64,000 nucleotides of DNA from Bimuria novae-zelandiae CBS 107.79 (GCA_010015655.1 ML976721.1:360346-424345), one strand, 5' to 3'. Counted from the stretch's first letter, positions 12,751 through 25,585 are shown. Numbers and translations are program-made. The notes: generated by a model from the sequence alone, not told the origin.

Positions 12751-12848
12751 TTTTGTGCATTGAGCTTGTTTGTGCATTGAGCCTGTAGGGCCGTGCGGAG
12801 TACGGCCTTTTTTGCAGAAAAACTGCGCAGCAGCCGCAAGGGGCCGAG
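12751..12848 (-). repeat. Right terminal inverted repeat of element A
   Basis: Inverted partner of 559-656. The TA at 12849-12850 completes the target duplication, and normal-GC sequence resumes immediately afterwards. Confidence 0.9.
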
Positions 12849-12850
12849 TA

Positions 12851-14740
12851 TGCCAGGCCGTGTATAGGTGGCGTGCATCACGCCCGTTGGCCGTTTCGCA
12901 TTGCTTTTCCCCGTCATGCAGGCACCACCGTACTCGTACACGTCGCCGTACCCCTCTTCACCACCAACCTGTCACGCTAAGCACTCTCCACACTCCACCC
13001 GTCGCCGCACCGCCATCATCCCAGTTCCGTCCCCGTTCGTCCACGTCAGCACTGCTCGGACTGCCCCTCCTATCTCCTATCCACCCTCTTCGCTAGTGCA
13101 TTTCGGAGAATTACGGCGTCGGTACAATGTTCAATATCGCAGGGCAGGGACACCCTTTGTCTCACGCACCGAGGAGCGCGTTCGCCATGTGCGGTGGAGC
13201 CCGCGCAGGCGGAAGAACTACGTTTATTTAATATTCCACGCGTGCCCGATCGGCAACGTGTACCGTGCGAATCGAGAAGTGGGATGGAAATATGAGAGTG
13301 TGGTGTGCTGGGATGGTCGTGGTATGCTTCACGGCGAAAGTGGGGAGTGCGGAACACGTCTGTCTCTTCGCAAATTTTCCTTTTGCTTCGCTGTGCTGGT
13401 CATAGCGTTTGACTGGGACACTGGGGAAATTGGGAAGTTGGTTTGAGCAACGCAACGGGGAGGCGTTGGTTGTCGTCACAGCGCCCAAAACGGTGGTGCA
13501 CATTAGCGCCATGTAATACGTACATCCCAAGATATTTGCTGGAGCAACCAACGGCTTCGTGAGGTTCCCTTTTCGTTGCTGTCGACTTGACTCGGCGTTG
13601 CAAGTGCACCTAAGCGCGAGGTCGCGTTGTCCCTGCCTGTCTCAGCACACTCGCGCCTTCCGAGGGTTGTCTTTAAACTTTACTGAGCCTACAAGGCCGC
13701 ACCTCATCTCCCATGTCCCCGCATCTTACGACTATCCTACTTTCCAAAGATTCCCTCTCCTTCCTCCAACACTGTGGTAAACAATATCATTGTCCCGGAC
13801 GAAAGCCCGAGCCGAGCCCCGCCGAAGCGTCTGCGTCGTTGATGTCTACATGCGCACACTTAACCCTTCTGACAGCCATCTCTGCACGCAGCGTCGCCGC
13901 GATACGATGCGCGAGTCGCGACACTTTTGCTAGGCGTCGATCAGGCACGTTGCGGGGTGGACTGAGCTGGGCGGGTCACTTGCAGGGCGCTAGCCGGGAA
14001 GCCCGGGATAAGGTACGGCATGCCGAAGATAGAGTCATAGACACGGGATGAGAGTACCGGGATGTGTAGTCAGGTCGCAAATGCGAGGAAAACGATGACA
14101 GCGGTGCCAGTGGTGAAGTGGATTGTGTGTGGACTGTGGAATTGCGGGTGGACCGGAGACATTGCTGCAAATGTGCACATGTGGCCCTGGGCGGGTGGGT
14201 AGGGTGCATGTTACTTTGGTGCGTTCTGCATTTAAGATTGGCGAAGAGATCGAGGAGAGAGCCGGGCTCTTTGCTGTCGCAATGATGCAGGTCATTGTAG
14301 CTTTGCTGGTGCGATCCGGGATCTCAAACTTTGATGGCGGTCCGCGGCGTCGTCCCCTGGGGGAAGGCGATCGAAAGCACTTGGGCTATGCCTAACTCTT
14401 CATTACCATAACTTCAAGCATAATAGTCCAGTTCATTAAAAATGTAGCATTTTGGTCCAGACTTTTGCGATGACGTGTCCTTACTGCTGCTGAAAATTGA
14501 ACTTGTAGTACGTTGTCCATACCTACTGTAGGTGGAAACATGAATTGCTATTCTATCGATCTTGTACATTCTACTCTTCGCTCTAGGTGGAAGCATACCG
14601 CTAATTCCTATTACAGTATAAAACAAAGTCATCCTATAATAACTTATATTATTCTAGCCTAAGCATCAAATTAATCTAAGCACCCTCCATACAGGCAACA
14701 CTTCCACTTATTTGCCCCTGGCGTCATCGAAAGTACATGC
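12851..14740. other. Intergenic, no convincing gene
   Basis: Normal-GC sequence. Several overlapping open frames on both strands (for example 12868-13446 plus and 13228-13551 minus) have low-complexity, Pro/Ser/Arg-rich translations and no splice-supported structure. None can be preferred, and I treat them as chance frames. Confidence 0.4.
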
Positions 14741-14747
14741 AAAAAAA
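14741..14747 (-). terminator. Pol III terminator of the tRNA-His gene
   Basis: A run of seven T on the minus strand begins 12 nt past the tRNA 3' end, the usual place for an RNA polymerase III stop. Confidence 0.8.
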
Positions 14748-14758
14748 TCCTCAGCTAT

Positions 14759-14829
14759 TGGCGGCACTGGGAATCGAACCCAGGTTAGCACGGCCACAAC
14801 GTGCTGTGATACCTCTACACTATACCACC
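14759..14829 (-). tRNA. tRNA-His (GUG), no intron
   Basis: The minus strand folds into a full cloverleaf. The acceptor stem GGTGGTA pairs with TGCCGCC (two G-U pairs) before discriminator A. The D arm has GTG/CAC. The anticodon stem GCACG/CGTGC holds loop TTGTGGC with anticodon GTG. The T arm is CTGGG/CCCAG around TTCGATT. The internal promoter boxes are intact (B box GGTTCGATTCC). CCA is not encoded, as usual in eukaryotes, and no intron interrupts the anticodon loop. Histidyl tRNAs receive an extra G at the 5' end after transcription. Confidence 0.95.
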
Positions 14830-17460
14830 GTGATTGAGATTTGATGATATTCTCTTGAACCTCGAAATATACAGACGCAGTTATGATCTAGAAAATAGTA
14901 TATGAATTAAACTAACATGGCTTGCGATGTATTTTTTTTCGTTTTCCGGGTAGCAAATACAATGTAAACGTTGAATGAGTCACAATGGAAGGAGTCGTCA
15001 AAGACAATCGTAATACTCAACCCGCACAATCCAGATTCAACTCGCCTCCGTGGAGTGAATCCACTGCTCAGGTGAAATAATTGTCTAAATATTGAGCCTA
15101 TGATACAAAATTACGTCCAGGCGTAGACGCTATTCATGAGTGACCGTTCTTAAGATCGTGACCGTTACCCAATAGGAATACATAAACTCGTATAAGCGAC
15201 ATCTAAGAGAAACAGTACGGTTAAGCTTGACCGCCTGCTGTAATTCCCGCCTCTGTTTCGTCCTTTAGAAGTATCTAGCGGTTGAAAATTCACGTACACG
15301 GCTAACATGCCTACTAAGTAAGCGACAGGCACATCTCTAGGCTCAAAACACGTGCTCAGGCAGCGGTGTGGTAGTCATAATACAATTTAACAAGAACTTT
15401 AGTAATAAGGAACGGAAACGTAGTTCGTAATAAAATACAAGTATAAAAGCTACGCTCTTTACTGCTCTCTACCTTTTTATCCACACCCTGCACATCTTTG
15501 CTCTTAGTCACATTCTCACTGCTCCGTCAACGATGCCTAGGGCAGGCACAAAGGGATCATGCAAAAAAGCACAAGGAAACTAATCAATTAGATTAACAAT
15601 GTTGAATCACCTACGCTGAGACTACCGCGTAGTGCCCCCGTGGCTGAGACATTTCCATTCACTAACCTCATCACCTCCACCCCGCCAACGCGCAAGACCA
15701 TTCCAGCAGGGTAGATAGACAAAACCATTGCATGTCGGCAAAAGGCGAAAAGTTCTGATTGGAAAAAGCTGAATGCGAATGCCTGCAGGCCAATACTACC
15801 ATGTCGAGGTTGCGTGCGAGCACAGCATGGCAAACCCACTCACCCGGAGATTTACCCAGCCATCGATGGGCTTTAGGGATGCCTTGTTTAGGCAGTTTAA
15901 ATGCTGCTTGGATACGCGCAGGAAAGTTTTTTTTCCGGAGATTTCATGCTTGGGTTGTTAGCGTTAGACCAGGTACGCGAGCGGGGGCCGAAGAGTAGGT
16001 AGATGACCTGCTCTATTCCAAGGTTGCTTCACGCAATACAGATATTGCCCTCTCGATAAGCAAAGGATAAAATAAAGGTCGCATTTATGATCGGATATGT
16101 AAGTCTAATACCGCGGCCCAGTGCCTGGCAGGCTTCTACTGAACGCTTGAAAGAACTCCCAACTACCCGTCATTTGACGAATGTTTTATTGGACTTCGAC
16201 ACACTGTGTATGATGATCTTGTTTATGCATGTGTAGCGCTGAAGCACTCAATACCTTCCGCAAGTCAGTCCTCTCAGATTGGACCAAGGGTCGAGGCTTT
16301 CCTGAGACGTGTTCGAACTCGCCTTTCCAAGGAATCTCCATCCAAAGCGGGAAAGACACAACCCTGCATTCGAAGCGGTGTGATAGAGTAGAGAGACTGA
16401 TCCATCTTGCCTCGACGTCTACCCCGCCAGTCTGCTCAGCATCATCACATCATAGATGCAAGCCCTACACTATCTGCCTCCTAACCCATTACCCGCCTCC
16501 TACTTCAGGCTATATCACCTCCCGTAACGCCCGATGTGTAGTGGAATTTAGGTGTGCACCGAGCTCAGATGCCAGTCGCACAGCATTTCCCTGCAAAAAA
16601 CGTCCGATGTTGCTGATTGCTATGCAGTCTGTGTTGCGCGTCTAGTAGCGGGTAAAGACCGAGTGGCCAGATTGTCCTGGGGAGCGCGTGGGTAAAACCA
16701 GCGGGACGGTGAGAGTGTTCAAGTTCGTGATTGGGTGATCGTGCGAGAAAGACCGAGTGGGGGCTTTTGTGCCAGTTGTTTGGTCGGTGATGGCTGGACT
16801 TTTGTCTATTTACCCGCCTTGGGCTGGGTAGGCCCCTGCTAGGCACGTACTAGTACGCGTACTTGCACCTGCGATGTAGGGATAAAATTGGCGAGTACAA
16901 GTTTATGTACAGAGAGATAGGCAGGTGTGGAGTGATTCGTTCGCCCATCGCGAAATGGGTGATGCCTCTTGCTGGCGTGCATAGGTTTGATGTGGGCCAA
17001 CACGGGCGTTCTCAACAAGTGGGAACCCTCGAGACAGAGCTCATGATAGGACACATGCCGAACAGCCTAACAGGTTGTAAGATCGCCTTTCTGATCGTGG
17101 GGTGTTAGCGTGCATGTTGGAGTAAGACAGACCGTAGTGAAAAAGTAAACGCACGCTATAAATCCATGTCTCGGATGTTGGAGATCGCCGGGCTAAAGAA
17201 CTGGGAAGCGGCCATGACCAGTTTGCTTGATTGCTAGGTACGACGTAATGTCAATGGCCGTTGTGAGTTTCTTTCGTGGGCGGGTAGGGCAGCTCCTATG
17301 CATGTTAAGAGGCCACTCTGGCAAAACACATCTCTGCAAGTTCTACGCGTATCACATAGCGTGATATAGATGAACCAAAATCCAAGGCCGGGGTCCTTCG
17401 GCTTAGAAGAGAGTCACCTGCTATTCGGCATTCGCTTCAGTTGTAGGCGGTGAAGACTTA
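14830..17460. other. Intergenic, mostly featureless
   Basis: Normal-GC sequence with short scattered frames only. The one candidate signal is the TATA-leader-ATG arrangement at 15442-15583, listed separately. Nothing else here supports a gene. Confidence 0.4.
15442..15583 (+). promoter_or_regulatory. TATA box, pyrimidine-rich leader and ATG of a probably broken gene
   Basis: TATAAAA at 15442-15448 is followed by a C/T-rich leader of about 80 bases and an ATG at 15533. The frame (MPRAGTKGSCKKAQGN) stops at TAA 15581-15583 after 16 codons. It continues in the same phase for about 12 codons if that TAA was once CAA, the change RIP makes. This looks like the start of a host gene that has died or been truncated. 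It could also be chance. Confidence 0.3.
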
Positions 17461-18375
17461 AGGAGAGATAGCACTGAAGTGGAAGGCGGGGAAAGCGCAT
17501 CTGCAGGCCAAGCAGGGCAACGAGCCTGTTAAGAAAACGGCCAGTGACGTTAAGAAAGTGGTGGAAGAAGAGGCGTTGTTGTGCTCGAATGTTGGAATCC
17601 TGTTGCCGATTAGCGACCCTAGGCGGTCGTTCCTGCCATCGCAAAGCGAGGCAACTGCAACGGCAGCCCACATGCGAAGTTTCCCCCGATTGCGTTTCAT
17701 GATTCTGAAGACAGCGCTCGCCAAAGGTGTCAGGCGGATTAGCCGCGATTTCTGCTGGTCCTTGGCTCTGTTGGTGGCAGCAATCTTGACTGCACGCGAG
17801 AACTGTTCCTCCCAGCCTCTTTTCGCCAAGCGTGATAAAAAGTTCGATGTGACGGGCAGCACCTGCGTGATGGAATATCGTCACGCCGCGAGGCGTGCCG
17901 TGGGATTGTCCGCACGCGTTGCCGAAGGTAAGACAGAAGTATTGACAAGGCAGAACGACCAGTAGAAGACTTTGATCTCCGTTTCGTTCCGCCCACATAG
18001 AAAAACTCTGAACGTCGTCTGGACATGCAAGTGTCATGGAGGATCGTGCCAGCCTGAAGTTAAAAATGATGATAGTAGTCAGACGTTGGAAAGAATAGGC
18101 GTGGGCCTGGTGGTTTGCTATCCTGCAACCGGTGCAGTGCCCGGCAGGACTGTATTGGTACACTAGCTGGTGGTCTGCAAGCCATGACAGGTTTTGCCGG
18201 AGTATGCCCATTCTGTCGCGTTGATGGTTCCGAGTTCGACGTCTTCTTCTCACGGTTCACGAGTACGGTTAGCAAGGCAGCAGATGAATCCGAATTGAGT
18301 TTGGGATTGACCATGCTGAAACAGCACGTCGCGTGGGCCACGACTCGATCTGCTAGCCCCGACGCGTCTAATTGA
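17461..18375 (+). pseudogene. Possible decayed protein-coding gene with Cys pairs
   Basis: One plus-strand frame is open from about 17461 to 18166 apart from a single TAG at 17963-17965, which could be a former CAG. Its translation is charged and protein-like (KKTASDVKKVVEEEALL near 17550) with a CKCHGGSC stretch near 18026. A second frame takes over to a stop at 18375 and reads VCPFCRVDGSEFDVFFSRF. The Cys pairs suggest a zinc-binding segment. There is no good ATG or clear intron. The overlapping minus-strand frame (17414-18253) is Cys, His and Gln rich and looks like its shadow. Family unknown. Confidence 0.3.
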
Positions 18376-19348
18376 CGTCGGTTAGTCGGCTTTGGGTGCT
18401 GGCATAACGTTGCAACGCCCATTCGTCATACAACGGTGGGGGTTCCCCTATGTTTGATTTTCTCAGGTGTAAGCTGAGGAACAGAGGGCAAACGATTCAC
18501 GAACATGTACCCCTGACGTTAGCCATTAGAGTACCTTTGCACCACTGCAGCTGAAGGGTGGGGCCGCGAGTGCTGCATGGAGCTAGCGGACGACGAGGTT
18601 TGGACCTTTGGACGGGTGTTGGCGCCACACTCGCCTCTGATCAGCGCCGACGCTTGTCTGCGAATAGAAACGAGGCGGACGACGTTAGGTTTAGACGTGG
18701 GTAGAGGCTGCGGCATGGCGTGACGAGGTTGGAGGGCTCATTTCCCACCATGAACAAACAAAGAAGACGCGTAGAACCAGCGAGGAGAGCCGGACGTGGG
18801 TCTAGGGGCGTGGCACGGCAGCAGCAGAGGTGAATACCGAGGCTGCACTGGCGCCATGGCAGGTACCGCGCGCAGAGAGGCGGGCTTTGGGCGAGTGCGC
18901 GGCGTCGAGACCCTGAATGCATGCTCGAGATTCGCTAAGAGGGGCACGCACGGGTCTCCTAAAGGTTGTCTTTTGGGGTTGAAAGACCCGGGACAGGGGC
19001 TAGGTATAGTAGTAGAGGCTCTCCCGCGCCCAGCCGCCTGCTTTCACCACAGACGCTGCGCTGCTGCCGCTGCTACTGCCACTGCCGGATGCTTTTCTCT
19101 TCGTCCTTTACCTGCGCCGATTGTGCCACGGCATCGTGACTTTGCTTCTGCGACAGGCGCGCTGTTTACCGCGTGGACAGCCTAAATCCAGGCACTTCCT
19201 CGCCGCTCCGCATCGACTAATGAAGCGCACCCCCAAACAATTCGCCCAGCACCACCATAACGCTGCCACAACGCACAGCGCGGTGCGAATTCCCGGCACT
19301 GTGCACGACCGCATACATCAGTAACGGCAGTGCCGCGTGTCGGCAGTA
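18376..19348. other. Upstream region of the kinesin gene
   Basis: GC-rich sequence with overlapping Arg/Pro-rich chance frames. I see no TATA box close to the kinesin start. Confidence 0.35.
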
Positions 19349-22300
19349 ATGGCCTCGCCTCCAGGCTCGCCGCCGGGCGCACTCCAGCGGCCCATGAGCG
19401 CCATGATTCGCCCAAATCGCTCCAGCAGCAGGATGAGCATGAGCAGCAGGCAGGGCGGCTCGCGGGCATCGGATGACGATTCCAAGACGGCTGTCAAAGT
19501 TGGTATGTGATGTACCTGTTTCCCCCGCAGAAGCCGACGCTCTAACGCCAGTCTAATGCAGCTATTCGCGTGCGCCCGCCGCTGAAGACGGGGGACCCGG
19601 GCTACGAGCTCGTCCCGCAGCGTTTCCAGGCCTCGCGTGTCGAGGTCACCTCGGAGCAGCAGATCGCCGTCGATGCCCCCAACGGCCGTAAACTGTTCGT
19701 GTTCGACCGCGTCTTCGGCGAAGACACCGACCAGGAGGGCGTGTTCGACTACGTGCAGGAGAGCGTCACGTCATTCGTCGAGGGCTACAATGTGTCTATC
19801 CTTGCCTACGGCCAGTCTGGCGCAGGCAAATCGTTCACCATGGGCACGACAGGCCCCGAGGACCAGGCGAAGCACGAGATCAAGGGCATCATCCCACGCT
19901 CAGCTGCCGTGCTGTTCGAACAGCTCGAGGGGCTAAGTCGTGCCGCAGGCTCAGGCATACGCGCGCCTTCGCGATTTTCTGGACTAGCCAGCGCGCAGAG
20001 CATGCACAGCAAACCATCGGCGAACAAGAACTGGCAACTGAAGGCAACTTATGTAGAGGTAAGCTCGCCGTTTCCGTGGCCCCCCAGGATTTTTTTGCTG
20101 ACTCCACCAGATCTACAACGAGCAACTCCGCGATCTTCTCATCCCGCCGGACACTCCCGACCATGAGCGTCAAGCCGTTGCGATTCGCGAAGATATAAAG
20201 GGGCGCATTCTCCTCACAGGTCTTACGCAGCGCTCGATCAACTGCGTTGACGACCTCCTACAAGCCCTCAACTTCGGCTCTTCTATAAGACAGACGGACT
20301 CCACCAACGTGAACGCAAAGTCCTCCCGCTCGCACGCCGTGTTCAGCTTGAACCTCGTCCAGAAGAAAAGCTCAACAGGGACCCCTCTCACTAAGCGTGA
20401 GAAGCGGATGTCTGTACCCATCGAAGCCATGTCCGGCAGCAAGAGCGAGAATTGGGTGACGGTGGACAGCAAACTCCACTTTGTGGATTTGGCAGGTAGC
20501 GAAAGGCTGAAGAACACACAGGCCGAAGGTGCCCGAGCCAAAGAGGGTATCTCTATCAACGCCGGACTTGCAAGCTTAGGCAAGGTCATCTCCCAGCTCT
20601 CCTCACGATCACACGGCGCCCACGTTTCTTACCGCGATTCCAAGTTAACTCGTCTGCTGCAAGATTCCCTCGGTGGAAACGCCATTACCTACATGATTGC
20701 TTGCGTCAATCCTGCCCAGTTCCACTTGAGCGAGACCTTGAACACTGTCCAGTACGCCCAGCGTGCTCGCGCGATTCAGATCAAGCCTCAGATTCAGCAA
20801 GTGAACGACGATAGCGACAAGCAGGCAGTTATCGAACGGCTGCGGGCTGAAGTACAATTTCTGCGCGATCAGATCAGGCTTTCTGAACGGACCGACAGGA
20901 AGAAGACAAGTCCGCAGGAGTGGAATGACCGCCAGAACGAACGCGAAATTGAGCTCAACAACCATGTGCTCGATCTTCAAGAGAACTACAATGCCTTGAG
21001 CGCTCGCCACGCGAAGCTGATCACGGAGTTGACAAAGGCTCGTGAGCACGGACCTGAGGACACGCCCTTGCTACGGGATACGGTTGGCGATGCTGCCGTG
21101 GAGCGCTTGAAGCGATCGAATGAGTTCCGTGACACCGTTGAGACGGTGGTGCTGGAATACGAGCAGACCATCCAGAGCTTGGAAGCCTCTCTTACTACCA
21201 CGCGATCCTCTTTGGCGAGCAATGAGAGTGATCTTCTGGAGAAGGAAGCCAGGATCTCGATTCTTGAGCAGCAGACACAGTCGTTGCAAGCACGAATCCA
21301 GAAGGCAGTGGATCGCGAAGCGAGCAATGAAGAGTATGTGAAGTCGCTCGAGGCTCAAATCGACAGCAGCCACTCGGGCATCGAGCGGAATGACACTGTC
21401 ATTTCAGAGCTGCGGGAGAAGTTGCAGAAGGCGCGGGAGAATGAGGCTAGTTGCGAGGACTACATCTCGACTCTGGAGGAACGCCTTGCCGAAAACGAAC
21501 AAGAGGTAGATCTAATGCAGCGAGAAATCGAGCGGCTGAAGCATGTCGTCGAACGACAGCGTAGTATTGGCAAGCTTGACAATCTCCTCTATGAGTTGGA
21601 CAGCATTCGTCAAACAGAGGCAAAGGGTGACGAGCCACTCGTGAATGGTCATTCAAAGAAGCCGAGTGATCCCTTTGTGGAGGCTCGCTCGTCGGAAACA
21701 AGCAACCGTCAGCTCAACAACACTGATGCGATTGCCGAAGAGGATGAGGATCGGCCGTCTACAGCCGGAGCCGCTCCTCCCGCCGTTGATAGAACCGCGG
21801 ATCAAGAGGACAAGGAGACACCGCAGATGCCGCAAAGCCCTGCACAGTCCCGGTACGTGGAGGACAAGCTTGAGACCGTCACGCGGGAACTTCTAGATCT
21901 TCGTGTGGAGCATGAGGACTTCGTCCAAGACTATGAGAAGCTCGATAGCAAGTATCAGAAAGCCTTGGCCACGATAGCTTCTCTTCAAGACGTCGTAGAG
22001 GAGGCACGCCACCGACGGCCTTCTTTAGTGGAATCTTCTCGACCGACATCTTTTTTAGCGGACGCGGGGGTGAACGGACTCAAGGTAGAGGATGGGCAAC
22101 CATCATCCTCGCGTACTTTGTCAGCGGAATTGTCTTTAGCGGAGTCTGGCAATACATCCACTCCAGAAGAGGAGATGGAGGTAACGGCAGCGAACCTTGA
22201 GAGCGAAATCGCAGTGCCCAAATCGGATTCAGCGAATGAACTTGCAGCGCAGAATGAATCCGACATTCTACAAGAGCTGGAGGATCTGAAGCGGTTGCAT

Positions 22301-24650
22301 GTGGAGAAGGAGCAGCGAATGCTCGAGTTGAACCACAACTTCTCCGAACTGCAGGAACAGCACCAGGACACACTGGACTACGTTGAAGAGCTCAAGACAG
22401 AGGTTGCCAAGGCTCAGATGGTACCCCCCAGCTCGCCCAACGCCCAAATCATTCGCCGAAAGTCGAGCCAAAATGTGATGGCTAACGACCGCTCAAACCG
22501 TGCGTTCGCATCTCTCCGCAACATTGCCCTGGAAAACTTCGAGGAAGAGCCAGACACCATCCAGAATTTTGAGCTGAACCTGAACGCAATTATGACTGAA
22601 CTGCACAATCGCACGGAGAAGGTTCAGGAGTTGGAAGCCGAGGTAGGCTCCGTGAAGAAGGACATGGAGGACAAGATTAGACTGATCAACGGCCTTACCA
22701 AAGAACGGTCTAGTCTGAACACGTCATCTCCGCTCGACATTTCAGTAGTCGCCACGATGCAAGAGCAGCTCAAGCATAGTGAGGAACAGATGCAAGAGCT
22801 GAAGGGGTCGCATTCGCAGCGAGAGCAGGAACTGCTTGCACAGATTGCGGATCTCAAGGCATCTGTCGCGTCCACAGACTCTTCGGACGAACTTCTTTCT
22901 CCACGATCGGTCACGCCACCAGTCCAAGCGTCTCTGAACGAGTCACCAGCGACTGGAGACGATGCTTCATCGCAGATCACCAAGCTTCACCAGGATCTCG
23001 CCCAACTGCAGTCAAAGTACGAACAGCACCAATACGCAAGTGCACAGGAGCTGCAAGCTGCAATGAAGACACTTCAGGATGACCACGCCGCTCGCGTCGC
23101 CGAACTAGAGCAATCTCACGGTGCCCACGCCGAGGCACAGCTTGAACAAGAGAAGACAAAACATGCCGAACTTGTCGCCGCCCTTCAAGCCCAGGTAGAT
23201 GAACATCGGAATACCGCGATCATACATGCAGCTCGTATTTCTGAACTCGAGGAGCTGCACGCCAAGATCCTCCAACAAGTCGAAGAGGATGCAGAAGCTT
23301 CGCAGCTCAAGGAGAAGGAGCTAGACACGCACAAGTCCCTTGTGTCTAATTTGGAGAAGCAGATTGAGGAACACAAAGCTGCTGTTACGTTCCATGAGCA
23401 AAATCTGGAGACCCTCAAACAGTCGCATAGCAATGAGCTAGATAAGCTGGCTGCTGAGCTTACTGCTCAACAAAACTCTTCGCAGATGCTCCAAGCCGAT
23501 CTGACGAAAGCCAAGGAAGACATGCAGAGCCTGCTTGCAGGAGTCTCCTCAGCCTTGGATGGGGAGACAGATATGGCTCAAATTCATTCAAAGATTCCGA
23601 CTTTGGTCGAAGAGCGCAAGTCTTTGACTGGTCAGATGGATCAAGCACTGAACGAGCTTGAGTCGCACAGGAAAGAACTCTCGGAAGCGAAAGAGACGGT
23701 GGAGCATCTGAAGAAGGAGAGCTCGGAGCTTGCCTCCTCAAATGAAAAGCTCAAGAGCACCATCAAGGAGCTCGAAGCAATCAACGCAGACGTGCTCAAA
23801 CAGTACCAGCAGATCAGCGACAAGGAAAGGAAGAGCTCGCGACTTGTGCAGGAGCTGGAGGAGCAGCTCAACGCGAACTTTGATCAACATGCTGCAGCGA
23901 CCAACCGGTTATCTGCTCTCCAAGTCGAGCGCAGCCGCGAATTGCAAGACGCCATCGACCGTAAGGATCAGCTCGAGCGTGAAGTCGAGCAGTCCCGCAT
24001 TCAAATTGCACTTCTCGAGGTATGTGAACGTACGACCTGCAATACATTTTCATGGCTAACACAAGCAGTCACAACTTGTTGACGCAAAGCGTGTTTCTAA
24101 CCGCGAGTCCATTGATCCCCGTGAAAACTTGCAACGTTCGAACTCGAACAACTCAAACATCCGCACGAGTACAAATCACACCTCGTTGCCGTCACCACCA
24201 CCGGCTATCCCTCTCCCGCCACTACCTGGTAGTCCTCCGCCACAGACTAATGGCGCTTCGCCGCCTGCATCACGTCACCAAAGCAAGGACATTGCGCAAG
24301 CGCAACTCGTTGAGGATCAGGAAGCTCGCATTCGCACCATTGAGAAGCACCTCTTCGCTGAGAAGCAGCTCACTGCCACTTTGGAGGACGCTCTAACCGA
24401 CCTGGAGCAGTCCAGCCAGAAGACGAAGGATGAGGTTGGCAAGTGGCAGAAGAAGTGTGTCACCCTCGAGCAAGAGCTAGACTCCTTGAAGAAGGAGCGT
24501 AGCATGGCACGTCATTCCCTTCAAGCTGTCGAAGAAGAGCGCAATGCCCGCCTACGCGTTGAAGCCGAGCGTGCACATCTCGAAGCCCGCATGGCCGCCC
24601 TCAACAACAGCCAGAAGAAAAAGAAGAAGGGCGCACTCAACTGCTTCTAA
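19349..24650 (+). CDS. Kinesin-4-like motor protein with long coiled coil
   Basis: Four exons, 19349-19502, 19562-20058, 20111-24019 and 24069-24650, give 1713 residues in one frame. All introns are 49-59 bp with GT...AG ends and CTAAC or CTGAC branch sites. The motor starts at VKVAIRVRPP (residue about 50). The P-loop GQSGAGKS is at 135-142, switch I NAKSSRSH at 285-292 and switch II DLAGSE at 343-348; all nucleotide-binding residues are present. The motor ends near RARAIQIKP at about residue 415, the neck pattern of kinesin-4. Heptad-rich coiled coil runs to about 1510, then a Pro-rich linker (SPPPAIPLPPLPGSPPP), another short coil and a lysine-rich tail ending GALNCF. The motor carries a Ser/Arg-rich insertion before exon 3. 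A plus-end-directed microtubule role is inferred from the family; another N-kinesin class is possible. Confidence 0.93.
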
Positions 24651-25585
24651 GCTCTGGTCTGGCTTGGCTCTTAACACTGGTCGACCAACGGACGGTTCGA
24701 TCCATTGATACCCCCCCCCCCCTACCCTTCGATGTATATGTATAATTTGCACATATACCACATATCTGCTTTACCGGCGCCTTTGGAAAGGAAAGCTACA
24801 TACCCCGATACACCACTTTATCATCATCAACCATTTCCCTTCTTCTTGTCTTCTCATAGGGCTTTCCGTTCGCGCTTCATTTTTGAAATGTGTTTATGAT
24901 TTCCAACGCCCTGGAGGTATATACGTACCTCTTCCACTTCATTATAAGACGCAGCCTCGCGGCGGGCAGGTGCATACTGACGTTTGCGGCTACTCAACCC
25001 TTTTCTTCTCCATATTTTGTTTTACTTTCCTTTTGTGTTTTGCCTGCACCATACCCCCATTTACCTCTTCTCACTTCGAGCTTTCATAGCGTGCGATCGG
25101 TAATGCATTTCCATGGGCGGCGGAGGGAACGAGTGTTTATATTAATGCATGTACGGCAAAAGCGGGTGTGTATGGTAAAGGAAAGAGACGGATGGATGGA
25201 TGTGGATGCTTCTTGTCTATGAAATTGGAGACCGGGGAGGATCGCATGGAAGAGATGATCTTTTTTTGTAGCTTGTTAATTTACATACCCCGTGGTTTTT
25301 TGTGTTTCAGTATGGCGCTCGATGGTTTGTTAATGTGATTGTGGTGATGCACAGCGCGTTTTTGGGTGGCTCTTCTGGTACCCGAAGGATTGTTGCTCGG
25401 AATCTAAACGCATGGGTTTTACTTTAGGGAGCGATGCTATAGCATGTGCACATTCGACGATATTTAAGGCAGTCGCTGCGGCTGCGCCGTGACGCAAGGT
25501 TAGCCCTAGAGAAACATAAAACACCATCACAAGCTCCAAGAGCGACACTACCTCGCCTCTGCAGAACTCCAACGCTCGAATTTGC
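24651..25585. other. 3' flank of the kinesin gene
   Basis: No gene seen. A run of C (about 12) lies near 24711-24722, and short frames are chance. Confidence 0.4.

Larger units (their letters stand above)
559..12848 (+). mobile_element. Fot1/pogo-like DNA transposon A, enlarged to 12.3 kb by nested insertions
   Basis: The element is bounded by 98-bp terminal inverted repeats (559-656 and 12751-12848) beginning CTCGGCCCC, flanked by TA on both sides (557-558 and 12849-12850). Inside, the plus strand keeps a RIP-damaged DDE transposase split by a Gypsy retrotransposon (1972-9828) and followed by a second DNA transposon (10428-12266). Subtracting both insertions leaves about 2.6 kb, a reasonable length for an autonomous pogo-like element. 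The interior is strongly AT-rich and TpA-rich, while the TIRs stay GC-rich. TA target duplication and transposase type place it in the Tc1/mariner-pogo superfamily. Confidence 0.85.

Noticed and set aside
12868..13446. 192-codon open frame after the left island
   Set aside because: Pro/Ser/Arg-rich low-complexity start, overlapped by several equally long frames on both strands, no introns and no recognisable motif.
17414..18253. 279-codon open frame on the minus strand
   Set aside because: No early ATG, and a Cys/His/Gln-rich composition without recognisable motifs. The opposite strand gives a more protein-like translation over the same bases.
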